A stretch of 64,000 bases of DNA, from the NCBI RefSeq assembly GCF_000143415.4, contig NW_003314330.1, positions 248,001 through 312,000 of the forward strand, read 5' to 3'. Shown one piece after another: positions 10,035 through 22,284 of this stretch (its first letter is position 1; each line of letters opens with the position of its first letter). This stretch comes from Selaginella moellendorffii. Its lineage: Eukaryota > Streptophyta > Lycopodiopsida > Selaginellales > Selaginellaceae. The notes under the pieces were generated by a model, which did no database searches, was not told the DNA's origin, and saw only the letters and a program-made list of their open reading frames with translations. Position numbers and translations under genes: made by a program.

Positions 10035-13000
10035 TTGAAGGAGATTCGAGTGTTTGGATCTCCAGTCAAAATGCCAAAATACACTCCAGCCAAAGTGAAT
10101 GTGAAGCAAGAGTTAGTTGTTATCCTCTCGTCCTCTTTTAGTTCAAGTGGAGAAGTCATGCTAGTGTCGGCGCTGAATTCACCAGCTCCAGCTCTAGCTC
10201 CAACTTCAGCAATATTCAAAGTCATTAGCAATGCTTTCCAGTTTTCACACCTCTCAATCGATATGCACTTGTTTTTGTATAAGCTTGTTAGTGAGCTTCC
10301 ATCCTCTTACAATGGCAATATTTTCTTCGAACTACCACCTTTTGTTAGCAGCATAGATTCCAAACAGAAGGGGATGGAAACCAAGCAAGATGTCCACAAT
10401 TGGTGCAAGATCAAGACCACACACTTCCAACATTTTGAAAGCACAGTGTCTATAGATTATTGTGGTGAGCATTTAGATTGTGTGGATGAAACATGCAATC
10501 AAGACTGTTGTAGAAACTCTATATTTTTCAAAGGGTCTACAATCAATCCTCTAGCCTGTGACACCATTGCTGCTAGATTCAAGTGTCGATTCTGCAAAAA
10601 TGCTCCTCTATATCGTGCTATCTGCAAAGCCAAGATGTACTACTTTCTTCCACGGAATGGAGTGGTTAGAAGAGTTGCAGTGCATGTTGGCACACACATG
10701 CATCCAATGCAGGAAGGGATACAAAAGAGTTCTCTTAACCATTTCAAAGATGCTGTGTAGGAAGAGACTATGAGAAACTCATCTGCAACTCTGAAACATA
10801 TTCAGAAAACCGTCCTCAAGGATTTTATTGCAAACACCTTACTCAATCCAGGTTGCTAAAAGACTCAACTAAACGAGGCTAGCTTGTAGGACTTACTACG
10901 AGGAGTACAACCTGCAACTAGCCTAAGGAGGTACATCTGTTATATTTCATATGTTATAATAATAATTTTTTCATACATTATATTGTTTAGGATAAAATCT
11001 TGGATGTGTGAATCTCGAGAGGGGAAGTTGCAATCAAAAATTGATTCCATCCTTGAATTGAAACAGACCTGTCCATATGAGTTCATCCACAAAAGTTTGT
11101 TTCCAGACCAAGTTGTGAATGAGTAAAAGCACCCCTTCGTCTTCAAAATGTCTACCATGGGCCCTGCCTTTGGTGTAGATCTTGTCTCCCGAATGGACAT
11201 GTTTGGGTCCAGTGACCTTGCAAATGCATGGGTACATTTTGACCATATGGAGCGCATATCAGGTTGGACAACCATAGGAGCTTATGTGTGATCCAAGGTA
11301 ATTTTTATTTTTATTATATTGAAATTGTTGTAATATTTGTGTTTTCATAGGCTACATTGTAACTTAACAATTGCGATAGTAGAGTTTAAAGTACAAGACC
11401 AGACAACATAGGAAATATTTTGGAAGTCTCTCTTTGATATTGTCCTAAAGTGGACTAGTAAACTTGCAAACTTTTGTAGTTTCATGGCAGATGGGGCTGG
11501 TGCAAACTAGAATAGTGTCCGAACAGTTTTTGGGAATGGTCAGCCATTGGAAGGTCGTGAGAGGACTTGTGAGTTCCATTGGGCTCAAAGCCTAAATCAG
11601 CACTGCCACCTTATCAAGCCAAAGTTTCAATCAATATTTAAGGAGTTGTGCAAACAATGGCAAGTTGCACCTTCTGAAGAAGAGCATGAGGCAAAAGCAA
11701 ATGAGATCCAAATGTGGTGGCGTGAAGATGGCCATACAAGCATAAGTTGCCTACCACAACTTGAATCATGGTTAGGGTGGTGGGAAGTTAGAATGTTCTA
11801 ATGGGGACATCACTCTTTTCAGGTTGGTTTCTATTTTTTCTTCTCCTTTTATTACTTCTTAATATTGCCTTTTCCATTAGGATCAATTACTTGAGGACCT
11901 TGCATACACCCCAACTGTGAATCTCTCTAAAAGTAAGCACTGGAGTTGGCGTTCCTCTGAGGCAAGGAAAGGGAAAATGAGTCTATATGAAGCTTGTCTA
12001 TCAGATTTGATACGTGCCATAGAGCAATCTTCAAAGGCACTGGCATTCGAGGAAGGAAGATACATGGGAACAGGGCCTTCTATTGAAATGTTACATGATA
12101 GGATGAAGAAAAAATTAACTCCACCCGCCCAAACAGTGGCAACTACAGTTGAGGAAGTGGTCCGTGGCACATCTATGGAGTACACTCCCCGAGCTTCTAT
12201 TGGTGATATGAAGACTGTCCACTCAAAGCGTCGTTTTTCTTTTGTTGGGAAAGATGTTGGTACGGACATTGGAGCGAAAAGCTCTTATAGGCCTGATGTC
12301 GAGTACCATTCTACTCCAAGACACCACTCTCGGATTGAGCCACCTCAAGTGGCTGATGAGGATAGTGCATTGCAATAGGTTAAAATTGCTTACCGTAGCA
12401 TAGAGCCGAAGCAATGGGCAATCCGATGCGTGCTAGCAAAATCGAATGTAAAGTGTGTGGGGATGCATCCGAGGGGCAAGTGTTGGGTCTAGATTCGTGG
12501 TGACAAATCTGCTTTTGTTCTAACCCCATGTTTCTATGGGGAACAAAAGCAAGTAGGATTTTTGAGATGGTGCTGGCTATATTGTTGCAACACCGACGCC
12601 AACCATACGAAGCAGCTTGAAGACACTATAGTGATTAAACCTGATGCAGTACCTAAAGAATGGCCAGTTGCTAATGGGGTCACACTCACCTAGGATGAGA
12701 TTGAAAACCTTGAGAAATCTACTTTTAATCTTGAGAGGAGAGTTGGAGACATGAGTGATAGAACCAGGACTATTCCTACAGAGATGCACAGGAGGCCAGC
12801 ACGAAAAGGTAAGGCAGTTAAATTTATTGGTACCATTTCCCAACAGAAGCAAGGTAAAATAAACTTGGCTCAAACACTTGAGTGTAAGATTCTTTCCACG
12901 AAGTACATCACTGCGCTTGCAAAGGAGTACATAGTCAAAACAGAAGGTGGAGAGTACACAATTGCCATTCATGACTTTCCTTCTTGCACATGTCTAGACT

Positions 13001-13158
13001 TTACGAAGCGCGAGGAATATGGGAAGGCATATGCTCCTTGCAAGTATATGTACTACATCTTCATCAACATTTTGCACCAGGATCCTAAAGTGGATATTCA
13101 TATATACCAAACAAGCCTTACTATTGCTGAGTTGCAGAAAACTTTTGGAGCTAACTAA
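10035..13158 (+). pseudogene. Decayed MULE-like transposase with SWIM zinc finger
   Basis: Four coding blocks with GT-AG borders: about 10035-10930, 10990-11299, 11352-11820 and 11881-13158. Block 1 has an acidic Cys-rich part (CVDETCNQDCC) and a Cys/His module (FKCRFCKNAPLYRAICKAK, then VHVGTHMHP), typical of transposase-derived DNA-binding modules. Block 3 carries MADGAGAN followed by CEFHWAQ, resembling the second catalytic Asp and C/H region of Mutator-like transposases. Block 4 ends in a SWIM motif, CTC-x(17)-CKY, with the final His replaced by Tyr. Stops: TAG 10758, TAA 10857, TAG 10887, TAA 11124, TGA 11289, TAG 11409, TAG 11508, TAA 11799, TAG 12376, TAG 12490, TAG 12691. No in-frame ATG start was found. 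It is clearly dead; the MULE/SWIM class is fairly confident, the exact subfamily is not. Confidence 0.65.
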
Positions 13159-14430
13159 ATTTCTCCATGTTTATTCTCTATCAATAAAACTTATTATACT
13201 TTATATAATTAATAAAAATGTGTTTTTTCATATCACTTTTCATTTTATATGCTTTTGAGTGTTCTTTTCGCAATACTACCCAAAGTACTCATATGTCTCT
13301 ATTTATGTCTTTACTATCTCAAAAAAGATTTCATGGTAGTCTTTCGGTGCGTGATGTTGTAGTGTATCGCGAGAGCATATATACCATCATATTGATCATG
13401 CCATTGTTTCCACTAGACACTAGAAAATATATGGGGCATTTCTTGAAAGTGGCAAAATTACACTCAATCAATAAAAGGGCATTCTTTTTCACCCAATTTG
13501 TTACACCCTCTGTTATTACATTTATTTTCAACTCATGATCACTATCCTCTCTTTTATTCTCTTGTGTGGTTTGGTTATGTTGTGCAATGGGATAGTTATT
13601 GCATCTCCTAGCCCTTAAACCCTGGGAAGAAAGATTGTGAGAGTTAAAATTACCAACACTAAAACCCATAGACATTTGTGTGTATTTCCCTTTTTTCAAA
13701 TGAGAGTGTGAATGAAGATTTCTAAATTCTAGACAATATGCTATGACAAATCCCTAAAAAATGCATTCTAAAAAGAACTAAGTCTTTCTTATATATGCAA
13801 TAAGTTTACATCAATGGTTATTTTTTTTCCTTTCAAACGGTTATATGGCTTTACATAGAATCTTATTTCAAATTTAATAATTTTTTAATTCTGACAAACC
13901 TGACATTTACTAGCTAGAAAGCATAGAGTACAAATTTAAAGAAGTGACAAGAATACTCTTTTTGCAAACATTTTATTTTATGTTCTAACAAATGTCCCTA
14001 TCATTACATGTAGTAAATATTTAAATTATTAGAACAAGAAGTGCCCTTTAGAAAATTTTTATCTATATAATATATAGAGAGTTATGAAATTATTAGGTTC
14101 ACCATAATCTTAAAAATTTAAAGTTTATAATGTTTATACTAAATTACAATTGAAAATTGAGCTCAACTCTTCAACTCGTGAGCTCAAGTATGGTTTGTAC
14201 CTGCGCATTTTATCTCTCTCCCCTTAAGCCAATTGGAAAAGGGGCAATTGCTTAATGAGAGAGCCCTTAGTGGCTATTTTATCCTTATTTATCCCCTAAG
14301 GTTTTAAGGATCCATTATCCAAATCTCATCCCATAATCACATGTGTTACACATATGTAGAGATGAAAATGATGGTCCAAATGGCTATATAAAACTTCACA
14401 TTCGTTCCTTAGATATGGATTTTGGTTACC
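13159..14430. other. AT-rich region without genes
   Basis: No supported coding sequence. The left part may be the 3' flank of the transposase relic. At 14386 there is a TATA-like CTATATAAAAC just before the G/T-rich tract begins. Confidence 0.5.
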
Positions 14431-17400
14431 TTTTTATATCGTATTATATGAGTTTGTGCTTGGGCTCGTGAATGAGGCACATTAGCAATACAAGGTTACA
14501 CTTTGAGTTGGCAAGATGGATTTGAGGTATACCATTTTGCACGAGTTTGCACTTGGGCTCATAAGTGAGGCACATTAGCAACTCAATGTTACATTTTGAG
14601 TTGGCATGATTAATATTAACCTATCAGTGGTTCTATAAGTTGTTCCATGTACCATGGGTAAAAAAGTAAACCTTCTATGGGTTTGCTATGAGTGGCAAAT
14701 AGGTTGATCTATAACTATTTAGCATTGTCATGCTTTCTTATAAACTTTTCTTGGATTGGACTGAAGGCAGTGTGAAAATAAGCTTAAGATTTGGTCAAAG
14801 ATAAAACTAAAAAGAAAGTCCTTTAGAACGAAGGATCAAACACGTAAATCATTTTCTCTTCTTGGAGAGATAATTTGTAATGAGGTGTTAATTCATTACT
14901 CATACTCATGTCATGCAATCAAGAATCCCTACCTTGATGCATATTGGTTATGGTGGTTTTACAAGTGGTGAGTTATGGGATGCATAGTGGTGAAACGCTA
15001 AACCATTTTATCTAGGCTTGGTATTAAAGACTTAGGTTACAATGCTTAATTCTTTTCCGGGGAACCTTGTTATTGCATCTTGAGTAACTTAGTGTTGGAT
15101 TAAATTTTGAGTTTGGTTAGAAAAAGAGTGACATGAGCTAATTTGTGTTGTGAAGAAAAATTGGTGATATTAGGTGTTATAAATCTTTATCGGTGGAGTG
15201 TGGTATTTATGTTGCATTTTGTTAAATAGAGTTGGCATTTGATACCTACATAAACTTTTGAAGTAATAATGTGGGCTTGCTCATTGTGTTGTTTGATTAA
15301 TGATTAAGTCATTGTGATTTTATATCATATGTGTTTATGAAGTTGTTTGGTTAAAGATGATCAACCCCAAAGTGGTTGATAGTGAAGCTAGTCTATTTGC
15401 ACGTAGTAGTATTGTAGTAACTTTGACTAAATCCTCAATAGTGATTTATGATATGCTAAATTTATGTTAGTACCTTGGTTTTTGAAGGGTTGCCCATTGA
15501 GGTGTTAGTAATAGTTATAACATTCATTTGCTATAGCTTGTTAGTTTATTTGTTAGCATTTGGAATAGAATGTTAGATAGAGAAGGTGTGTAGTTGAAGC
15601 ATTGACATCACTAGCACTTGTGTTAATGGAAGTGGTTTTGTTATTTCAAGTGATGAAAAATTTTCCCTAGAGCTTTATTTTCCATGCTATTTTTTTGTTA
15701 GTGTTTTAGCTTCACATTAAATTTTGAAGGTGGTTGAAGAAGAGTGTTAATGCAATGTGGATATCCAAAGATATAGTCTTCATGATCAAGCTTTGAATGT
15801 TCATTTTACATTTTGTGAATGTCAAGGTTAAATGCTGGAAATATTGATAGGATATTTGATGGTTAAGCATATTATTGGGTCATGAGAATTGGTGTTGAGA
15901 TGAACCTATACAAAGTTGTTAGTAGGAGGAAGTTAGTTGAGTCTTGAAAGTTTGCATTCCTAGATTGATAGTTATTCTTTCTCTAGGATGGAAAATTTTC
16001 CATAAATTTTCTTAGGTTTTTCCAATGGCTAATGTATTGATCATTTTGCCCAAAAACCATTTCATTTTTGAAGGCTAATACAAACTAATGAAAAGGTTAG
16101 AGTTGACTTCAGTTGATGTATATCTTAATAGGTAATTTATATGATGTAGCTCAAAAGGGATGTTGACTTTTGGGGCTAAGGCAATTGAGTTAGATAGCAT
16201 TTAGAGTTAGTGTAAAAAAATGGCTATTGCACTTTTTTTAGGAATGTGACTTTTGTGCTTTTCTTTTGTAGCATTACAAATTGCATCTTGCATTTTGTTA
16301 TATTCTATGAGATTAGTGAGGTCTTACTAATTCTAACTTAGTCTTGGTAACCCTGTGCCTTGGCTAAGGATGGTGGTGTCCAACTTAGTTGTTTGAGGTT
16401 GAAATGTTATACCTGTACTATAGCTTTGTCTATAAAGAGGTTGTGTACTAATATGAGTTTATCTCATGCTTTTCACTTTAGTTTCGATTGAGTGTTAATC
16501 ATGTATAACTAGCATCTTCAAGGCATGCTCAGAGCTATTGGGTAAAAGCATTAGTGAGCTTATTGCTATGGAGTTAGATTTGAGTGGTCATTTAATTTGT
16601 GCTTATCCATGAAGTTTTATCTCATACCTAAGGTATTATGTTTATGTTGGACAAATATATGACTCAATAGCATGAGTTTAGTGTTTGGGTCTTGTGAAAG
16701 GCAAGTTGAAGAGTGATTATTGGTTACTTTGCAACTAGTGATTACTTGTAAACTTTGGAAAAAACTGTTAACATTTGCTTTGCTCGATGAAGATTTATCA
16801 GTGATAGGCTTACTTTATAGAATGGTGTTGTAAAGGATCATGTTGTTAAACTTACATGGTTTTTCTATGTTGGCATGTTAACACTACTTTTGTCAATATC
16901 ATTTGGTTGCATTTAATTCGTGGTGTTAGATTTCATTGAGTCTTGGACGTGGTGAATCACTCCTTGATGATGTGTTATATAAAACTGAGTATTATTGAGG
17001 GATTGGTCTCAGATACTAATTAAGGTATCTTTGACTTTGGTTAGCTTAGTTGCTAAAGAGTTTTGAATGGTGATTCACTCTTATTTTTTAGTAGCTTTGT
17101 TCTGGTGTTGATAGCATTAAATAAATGCTTTGTCATTGACATTGTTGGTGTTAAGACTTGAATGAAATGATATGTCTCTCCATAAGATTAATATTGAGTT
17201 TCATTAGTCTTGATATAGATAGTGTTGATGATTTGGCTATAGCTTTATATTATTGGCATTTGTGCAATTGCTGTTAGTAACTGTATTGGTGTCCAAATGA
17301 ACTAAATAATAAGTTGAGTTAGTTGTGTTCTAGACAAAATTGTTTAATAAAGGTTGAGCTTTAGATTTTTCTTAAAAAGTGATTTGGTCATGGGTTACAT

Positions 17401-18770
17401 TAGTTTTATGAGAGAAAGAGTTAGTGATTGATATTGGAATGTTTAAATCCTTATTAAATTTGAGTTAGAATATATCAATCATTGATAATTCTTTTTGTGC
17501 TTGTTATAAAGTGAGTTATGTCTTGCTATAAATGGATTCATAGAGGATTGTTTGGTGATTACTTATTGAGCATAACTTTAATATACTTGGCTTTTATATT
17601 GATGCAGACATACTCTTTATTAGCTTTAGCATTATGAAGTTTGGCTTATGGATGTATTGAGAAGGATATAATGGGTTATACCATGATTTTTTTTTTAGCA
17701 TTGAAGTTAGTTCATATGAGACTTATGATCATTATTAAGCATGATTTGGCTATGGGCTTCTTTGAGCTTTTGGTTGTTTGAGTTTTTATATTTATTATTC
17801 TATTTGTTAGAAGTTATTGGGGAAGGCATTTTGGCTCATAGTTTCAGATGTTGAAGTTAGTATTTACATTTGGAAATCATTAGTGATGATTGACTTTAGG
17901 ATAGTTGATTATCCTTATCAAAGATTTTGCTAAATTATTATTGGTTTTGAATAATTTGCCATTCTTCATTATGGTAGATTGTTTCTTCAACAATGATTAT
18001 CATTTTTCTATTGATTGGATGATTAATGTTCTTTCATGATAGTTAGTTGTTTTCTTTGATAGTTTATGGGTTTTTCCATTACCATATGTTCTTTATAGTT
18101 TGCTTTAGATTGATCTTTTAGGTTTGGGACATTAGTAGGATGTTGTCGATAATTGCTTAAACAACTTAAGTTCCTTCGTATTGTTGATTGAGATCTATTC
18201 AAACTAGCTGGTGCAATAATTAGCATGAATGAGTGTTTGTTAATCTTGCCATATTTATTTTGTTCTGTTGATTATTGCTTAAATTAGTTTTGATAGATTA
18301 AAATGTTATTTCCTTCGGGTGATACATTTGCGAGGATTTTGCTTATCTATTAATAATACTTTGTATTCTTTGAGCTGTTTTTCGTAAGTTATTTAGCATA
18401 CTATCTGCAATCTTTAATAGTTGAGTTTTATCATTAAGTTTTTTTTATGATCTACTTACTATTTAATTTTTTTGGATAGTTAATCTTATAACCTTACCCT
18501 TTAAAGCTCTTGGTGGTTCCTATACTCTAATATTAGTTTATCAGATGATAACTCATTTAGATTACTTTTGTATTCTAATCTAAGATTGATTCATTGATAA
18601 TTAAGTTTCTCATATATCATTGTGTATGACTTTAATATTGTTCAATTATTGATCTTTGAGTTTGGGCTAGTATATGCAAACTAGTTTTAGCACTTTGTAT
18701 GCATAGTGAAATATTTAGTCATGGGGTAGCTACTGTTAATTAGTCACATCACCCACCTCTCTGTCGATAT
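14430..18770. repeat. Strand-asymmetric G/T-rich tract, probable ancient repeat relic
   Basis: No open frame of note in over 4 kb. The plus strand is poor in C over most of the tract: direct counts give A22 C2 G16 T20 at 15121-15180 and A21 C2 G12 T25 at 17401-17460. At the left end an imperfect direct repeat of about 90 bp (from about 14450 and about 14541; GAGTTTG(TG/CA)CTTGGGCTC...) is visible. The skew fades toward 18.6 kb. It looks like a transposable element in which most C has become T on one strand; its family cannot be read. Confidence 0.45.
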
Positions 18771-20166
18771 TCCTTATTTCATTAAAAGGGTGTGATAAGG
18801 TAAACAACTTTAATTGCTTATTTATAGTAGTCTATCTAAACCTTATTGACAGGTTTAGTTTCTTTGCTCATAAGGGCTAAGGCCTCTAGCTTCTCTCTCC
18901 CATGCTAACTAATCACCCCAATCCCAAAAGTTAGTCTCTAGGACAATCATGAAAACTTACTAAATATAGAATGGCATTAGATTGTAAATTTGGAAATAGA
19001 AATAACAACATCATATTCAAGACAAGCTCTACATTCCGTAAATATGCCTAACTTGTAAATTGACACTTTCTATAAATAGCCATTAGGATTGAACAAGACT
19101 AATACATGGGGCATAATAATGAGAGTGTCTTGGCGGACACAATAATCTATCATTTAACAAATATTAAAGGACCAAATTCAATATTACAAGAGTTCTCAAC
19201 ATTAACAAGTGCAAGTCAATGAATGAGTTTTTCTGACCATGTCAAGTATGCTTGACTAATAGTACTTACGAATTCTGTCCTTATGCTTTTTTGATCAAAT
19301 GCATATGCAAAGACTAGTTTCTCAACTAACTTAGGTAGAGACTGAAAAAGAGTCTAATAATATCAACCTCCTACGATCATGGTAGTAAAAAAAAATATCT
19401 GAAGGGACTACTTGGCAAGTAATTTTCAATACCTACAGTCATATTTACAATATAATAGTACACCTCATCCCCAAAATTCTCATGGAATAAATTCAGTTGG
19501 ATGAAAAGATTAGTAGTAAAAGCAAAAAAAGTTGCACCATATATCATAAATACCACTATCAATTGTATTTAATTGTTCAACTACAATCACATTATATCAA
19601 GCAATTGCACCAATTGCTATTCCAGGTCAAAGGAGGAGGTTTTTGCAAAGGAGTATACTACTTTACCATGAAGATGAATGAAAAGAGGTCTAAACAAAAA
19701 ATATAAATCCAAGCACTCTTTAAAGACAACTAAAATTGCTCCTCATTTCTAACAATGCAAGTGCATATAATATAAAAATGTGTATATTTTATAAGCCCTA
19801 AAACCCTAACTTGTGGTCTAAATTGAAATCAATTTAATAGTTACCAAAAATAATGGTATATAGCATTGGAGCTATACACCTAGACATCACAGATGCTTTT
19901 AAATATTATAGATGCCATTTAATTCATGTATATATAAACTTAATAACATATGTAAATAATGGTTCCTATGTATCATAAGAAATAATCATAGAATAAATTC
20001 CAAAACTATAATAGTGTTGTTGTAGATAGTTAATAAAAACAAGTTCTTAAACTAAGAAAAAGTTATTACAAAAAGTAGAATGCAAAAGAGAAACATATCT
20101 TTATTAAAGAATTTTTTTTCTGTATATAACAGTTAAAATTATTTCTCTAAATTCAGAATATAAGAA
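18771..20166. other. AT-rich region without genes
   Basis: No supported gene. Short open stretches at 19377-19706 have no recognisable content. The last 200 bp are the AT-rich upstream region of the lectin-like gene. Confidence 0.5.
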
Positions 20167-21072
20167 ATGGTTGAATTACATTATTATTTTTATTTCTGTT
20201 TTTCTTTATTTAAAATGTCTATTTCTATGAAATTTAGTTATGCTGGTAGATATAAAATGACAAATGAGAGTGCTAAATTAGTTTTAGAAGCTATGGATTT
20301 AATGATTGATGGTATTTCTTCTGAAGAATTACCAAAAGGTCAATGCATGGAATTTGAATTTACAATTCAAGACGATATGCAAGGAAATATGACATGTGTA
20401 AATCAATTATGGGTTTATAGTTCTAATGGAAAAATGATTGATACAACTTGCAGTACAAATCTTAATGAATATGAACAAGACCACGGAAATAATATGAGGC
20501 TACAATTTAATAACTTATTACAAACATATCGTACTAATATTCAAAATTTACGTCCATTATACTTTAGATTAGTATCTGGTTTATATGCTATTGAGTTCAT
20601 AGAAAAATATATATATGGTAGAGGAACTCGTAGCATTAACAGCTACACTCTAAATAGTTTATATGATTGTAAAATTTATCAAACTATATTAATTAGTAAT
20701 ATGCCTTTTAATTCATTGAAGGCCTATCAGTTTTTAATATCTCCAAATAGAAAAGCCCATTTATATTTACATATTAACTGCATGTTGGTGTTATATATTA
20801 AGACTTCTATAAGATGGTATAAAGGATCAGATTATTTTAAAAACTGTGAATTTAAAATACAGATGGATGGAAATATTGTGTTATATTCTAAAAATAAAGA
20901 TATAATATGGTCCCCAAATATTTATTGCAAAACTAAAGACTGTGAACTTAAAACATTTCTTTCACTTCAAAATGATTGCAATTTAGTATTATATGAATCC
21001 CATCAAAAAACATTTTTAAAACATCCTATATCAAGAGCATTATGGGCTTCAAATACAAGCCCATGTGAATAA
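20167..21072 (+). CDS. Secreted bulb-type (GNA-like) lectin domain protein
   Basis: Single-exon, 301 aa, from ATG 20167. Residues 1-20 are hydrophobic and aromatic (YYFYFCFSLF), a likely signal peptide. Residues about 25-190 form an unrecognised N-terminal domain. The C-terminal third has the beta-prism II lectin pattern: the mannose-binding signature QxDxNxVxY occurs perfectly twice (QMDGNIVLY, QNDCNLVLY) and once degenerate (HINCMLVLY), ending near LWASNT as in GNA-type lectins. Such lectins bind mannose or mannose-rich glycans and often act in defence; the role here is inferred. The gene is markedly AT-rich beside the GC-balanced genes to its right. It ends 45 bp before the 3' end of the convergent ABC gene. 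A broken paralogue lies at 24050. Confidence 0.7.
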   Translation: MVELHYYFYFCFSLFKMSISMKFSYAGRYKMTNESAKLVLEAMDLMIDGISSEELPKGQCMEFEFTIQDDMQGNMTCVNQLWVYSSNGKMIDTTCSTNLNEYEQDHGNNMRLQFNNLLQTYRTNIQNLRPLYFRLVSGLYAIEFIEKYIYGRGTRSINSYTLNSLYDCKIYQTILISNMPFNSLKAYQFLISPNRKAHLYLHINCMLVLYIKTSIRWYKGSDYFKNCEFKIQMDGNIVLYSKNKDIIWSPNIYCKTKDCELKTFLSLQNDCNLVLYESHQKTFLKHPISRALWASNTSPCE

Positions 21073-21117
21073 GTGACATGTAAACTTTTTTTTTAAAGTA
21101 AGGCAATAAAGAAACTA

Positions 21118-22150
21118 CTAGATTGAACTGATCGAGAAAAACTGCTGGAGCACTGGAACACGGAGCTGCTTAAGTTGCTCCAGAGTTCCCGTGTCCACCA
21201 CAGATCCATCACAGAGAAAAGTGGCTACGTCAACAATGCGCTCTATCTGCTGCATGTTGTGAGAGACTAGAACCACGGTCATACCATCCCTCCGGAGCTC
21301 CATCACGGTTTTCTCCACGAGATTGGTCGAGAGTGGATCTAAAGCACTGGTTGGCTCGTCTAGCAGTAGAACCTCGGGCTCGTTTGCCAGAGTCCGAGCT
21401 AGCGAGACACGCTGAGCCTCGCCACCAGAGAGCTCCTTCTCGGACTTTGATGCAAACCTTTTGCTTGGATCAGCGATGCCCGCTCGCACGAGAAGCTCCT
21501 CGATTCTTTCGTCAGAGAGATGGACTCCTCGAAGAAGCGGGCCATATCTCACATTGTCAGCGACGCTTCCTACGAAACCAAAAAGAAGAAAGATAAAAGG
21601 AATGATTGGAGAGAAGAAGAGAAAAGTGACGATCTTACCAGGGAACAAGCACGCAGCCTGGAACACCATTCCAACTCGACGTCTCAGTCCTATAACTTCG
21701 AGCTGTGTGATGTCCGCTCCATCCAAGAAAATCGCTCGAGCAGGAGGCTCCCATAGCCGATTCAATGCTCGCAACACTGTCGATTTGCCACTTCCAGAAG
21801 GGCCAATGAGGCCATGAATTGTTCCAGCTTTGATTTCCAGATTGATCCCAGACAGTAGCGTCGCGCCATTCGACGCCAGCCTGCGTAGATTGTCGACACG
21901 GATCTTAATCACAGTAGCTGCTGCGTCCTGCTCTGCGAAATCTGAGAGTAGATATGAGGCGTTAGATCGATCGCAAGGAACTTACACGAGCATCAGCAGC
22001 TCCAGTGGCCTGGGCTGCGCAATAATTTGACAGTTTCCCCGCTGGAGGAGGCCACCATTGCGCTGTGGCGAGGCATCCCCCCAGCATTCTTGCGATAGCC
22101 AGGAGCCCTAGCATGGCAGCCGTCCACTTGAACGCATCTCTCCCGCTCAT
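21118..22150 (-). CDS. ABCI17: STAR1-type ABC ATPase subunit (ABCI17-like)
   Basis: Three exons read leftward: 22150-21988, 21944-21639 and 21569-21118. The nucleotide-binding domain is complete: Walker A GPSGSGKST, Q-loop VFQ, signature LSGGEAQRVSLARTLA, Walker B VLLLDEPTSALD and switch His VLVSH. LNRLWEPP and ADNVRYGP match plant STAR1/ABCI17, the cytosolic ATPase that pairs with the membrane protein ALS3/STAR2 in aluminium tolerance. Exon 1 adds a hydrophobic stretch (AAMLGLLAIARMLGG), a possible signal anchor or transit sequence. The first donor is taken as GTGTAAGT because it keeps the frame. Intron 2 (21638-21570) is 69 nt, in frame and stop-free. The gene shares a 134-bp divergent promoter with the SOD gene. 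Confidence 0.85.
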
Positions 22151-22284
22151 TTCACATTAAGCGCGGATCAATCCAGGCCGTTGAATAAACAGTTTAAACG
22201 GACGGCCGGATCGGAATGTTCTAGACGACTAGGCTTCCTCATTTCCATTCTTTCGTTCTATCGAGCTTCGATTTGGAGCTAGCT
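22151..22284. promoter_or_regulatory. Shared divergent promoter, ABCI17-like / Cu-Zn SOD
   Basis: Only 134 bp separate the two start codons on opposite strands, so both promoters and 5' UTRs must lie here. No clear TATA box is visible. Confidence 0.6.

Noticed and set aside
569..13158. Foreign DNA from an organism using TAA/TAG as glutamine
   Set aside because: Tempting because 23 of 25 stops are TAR at Gln-like sites, but TGA stops, frameshifts, a lost zinc ligand and C/T-only LTR differences fit cytosine deamination in silenced plant repeats better. The stop bias itself is kept as a finding.
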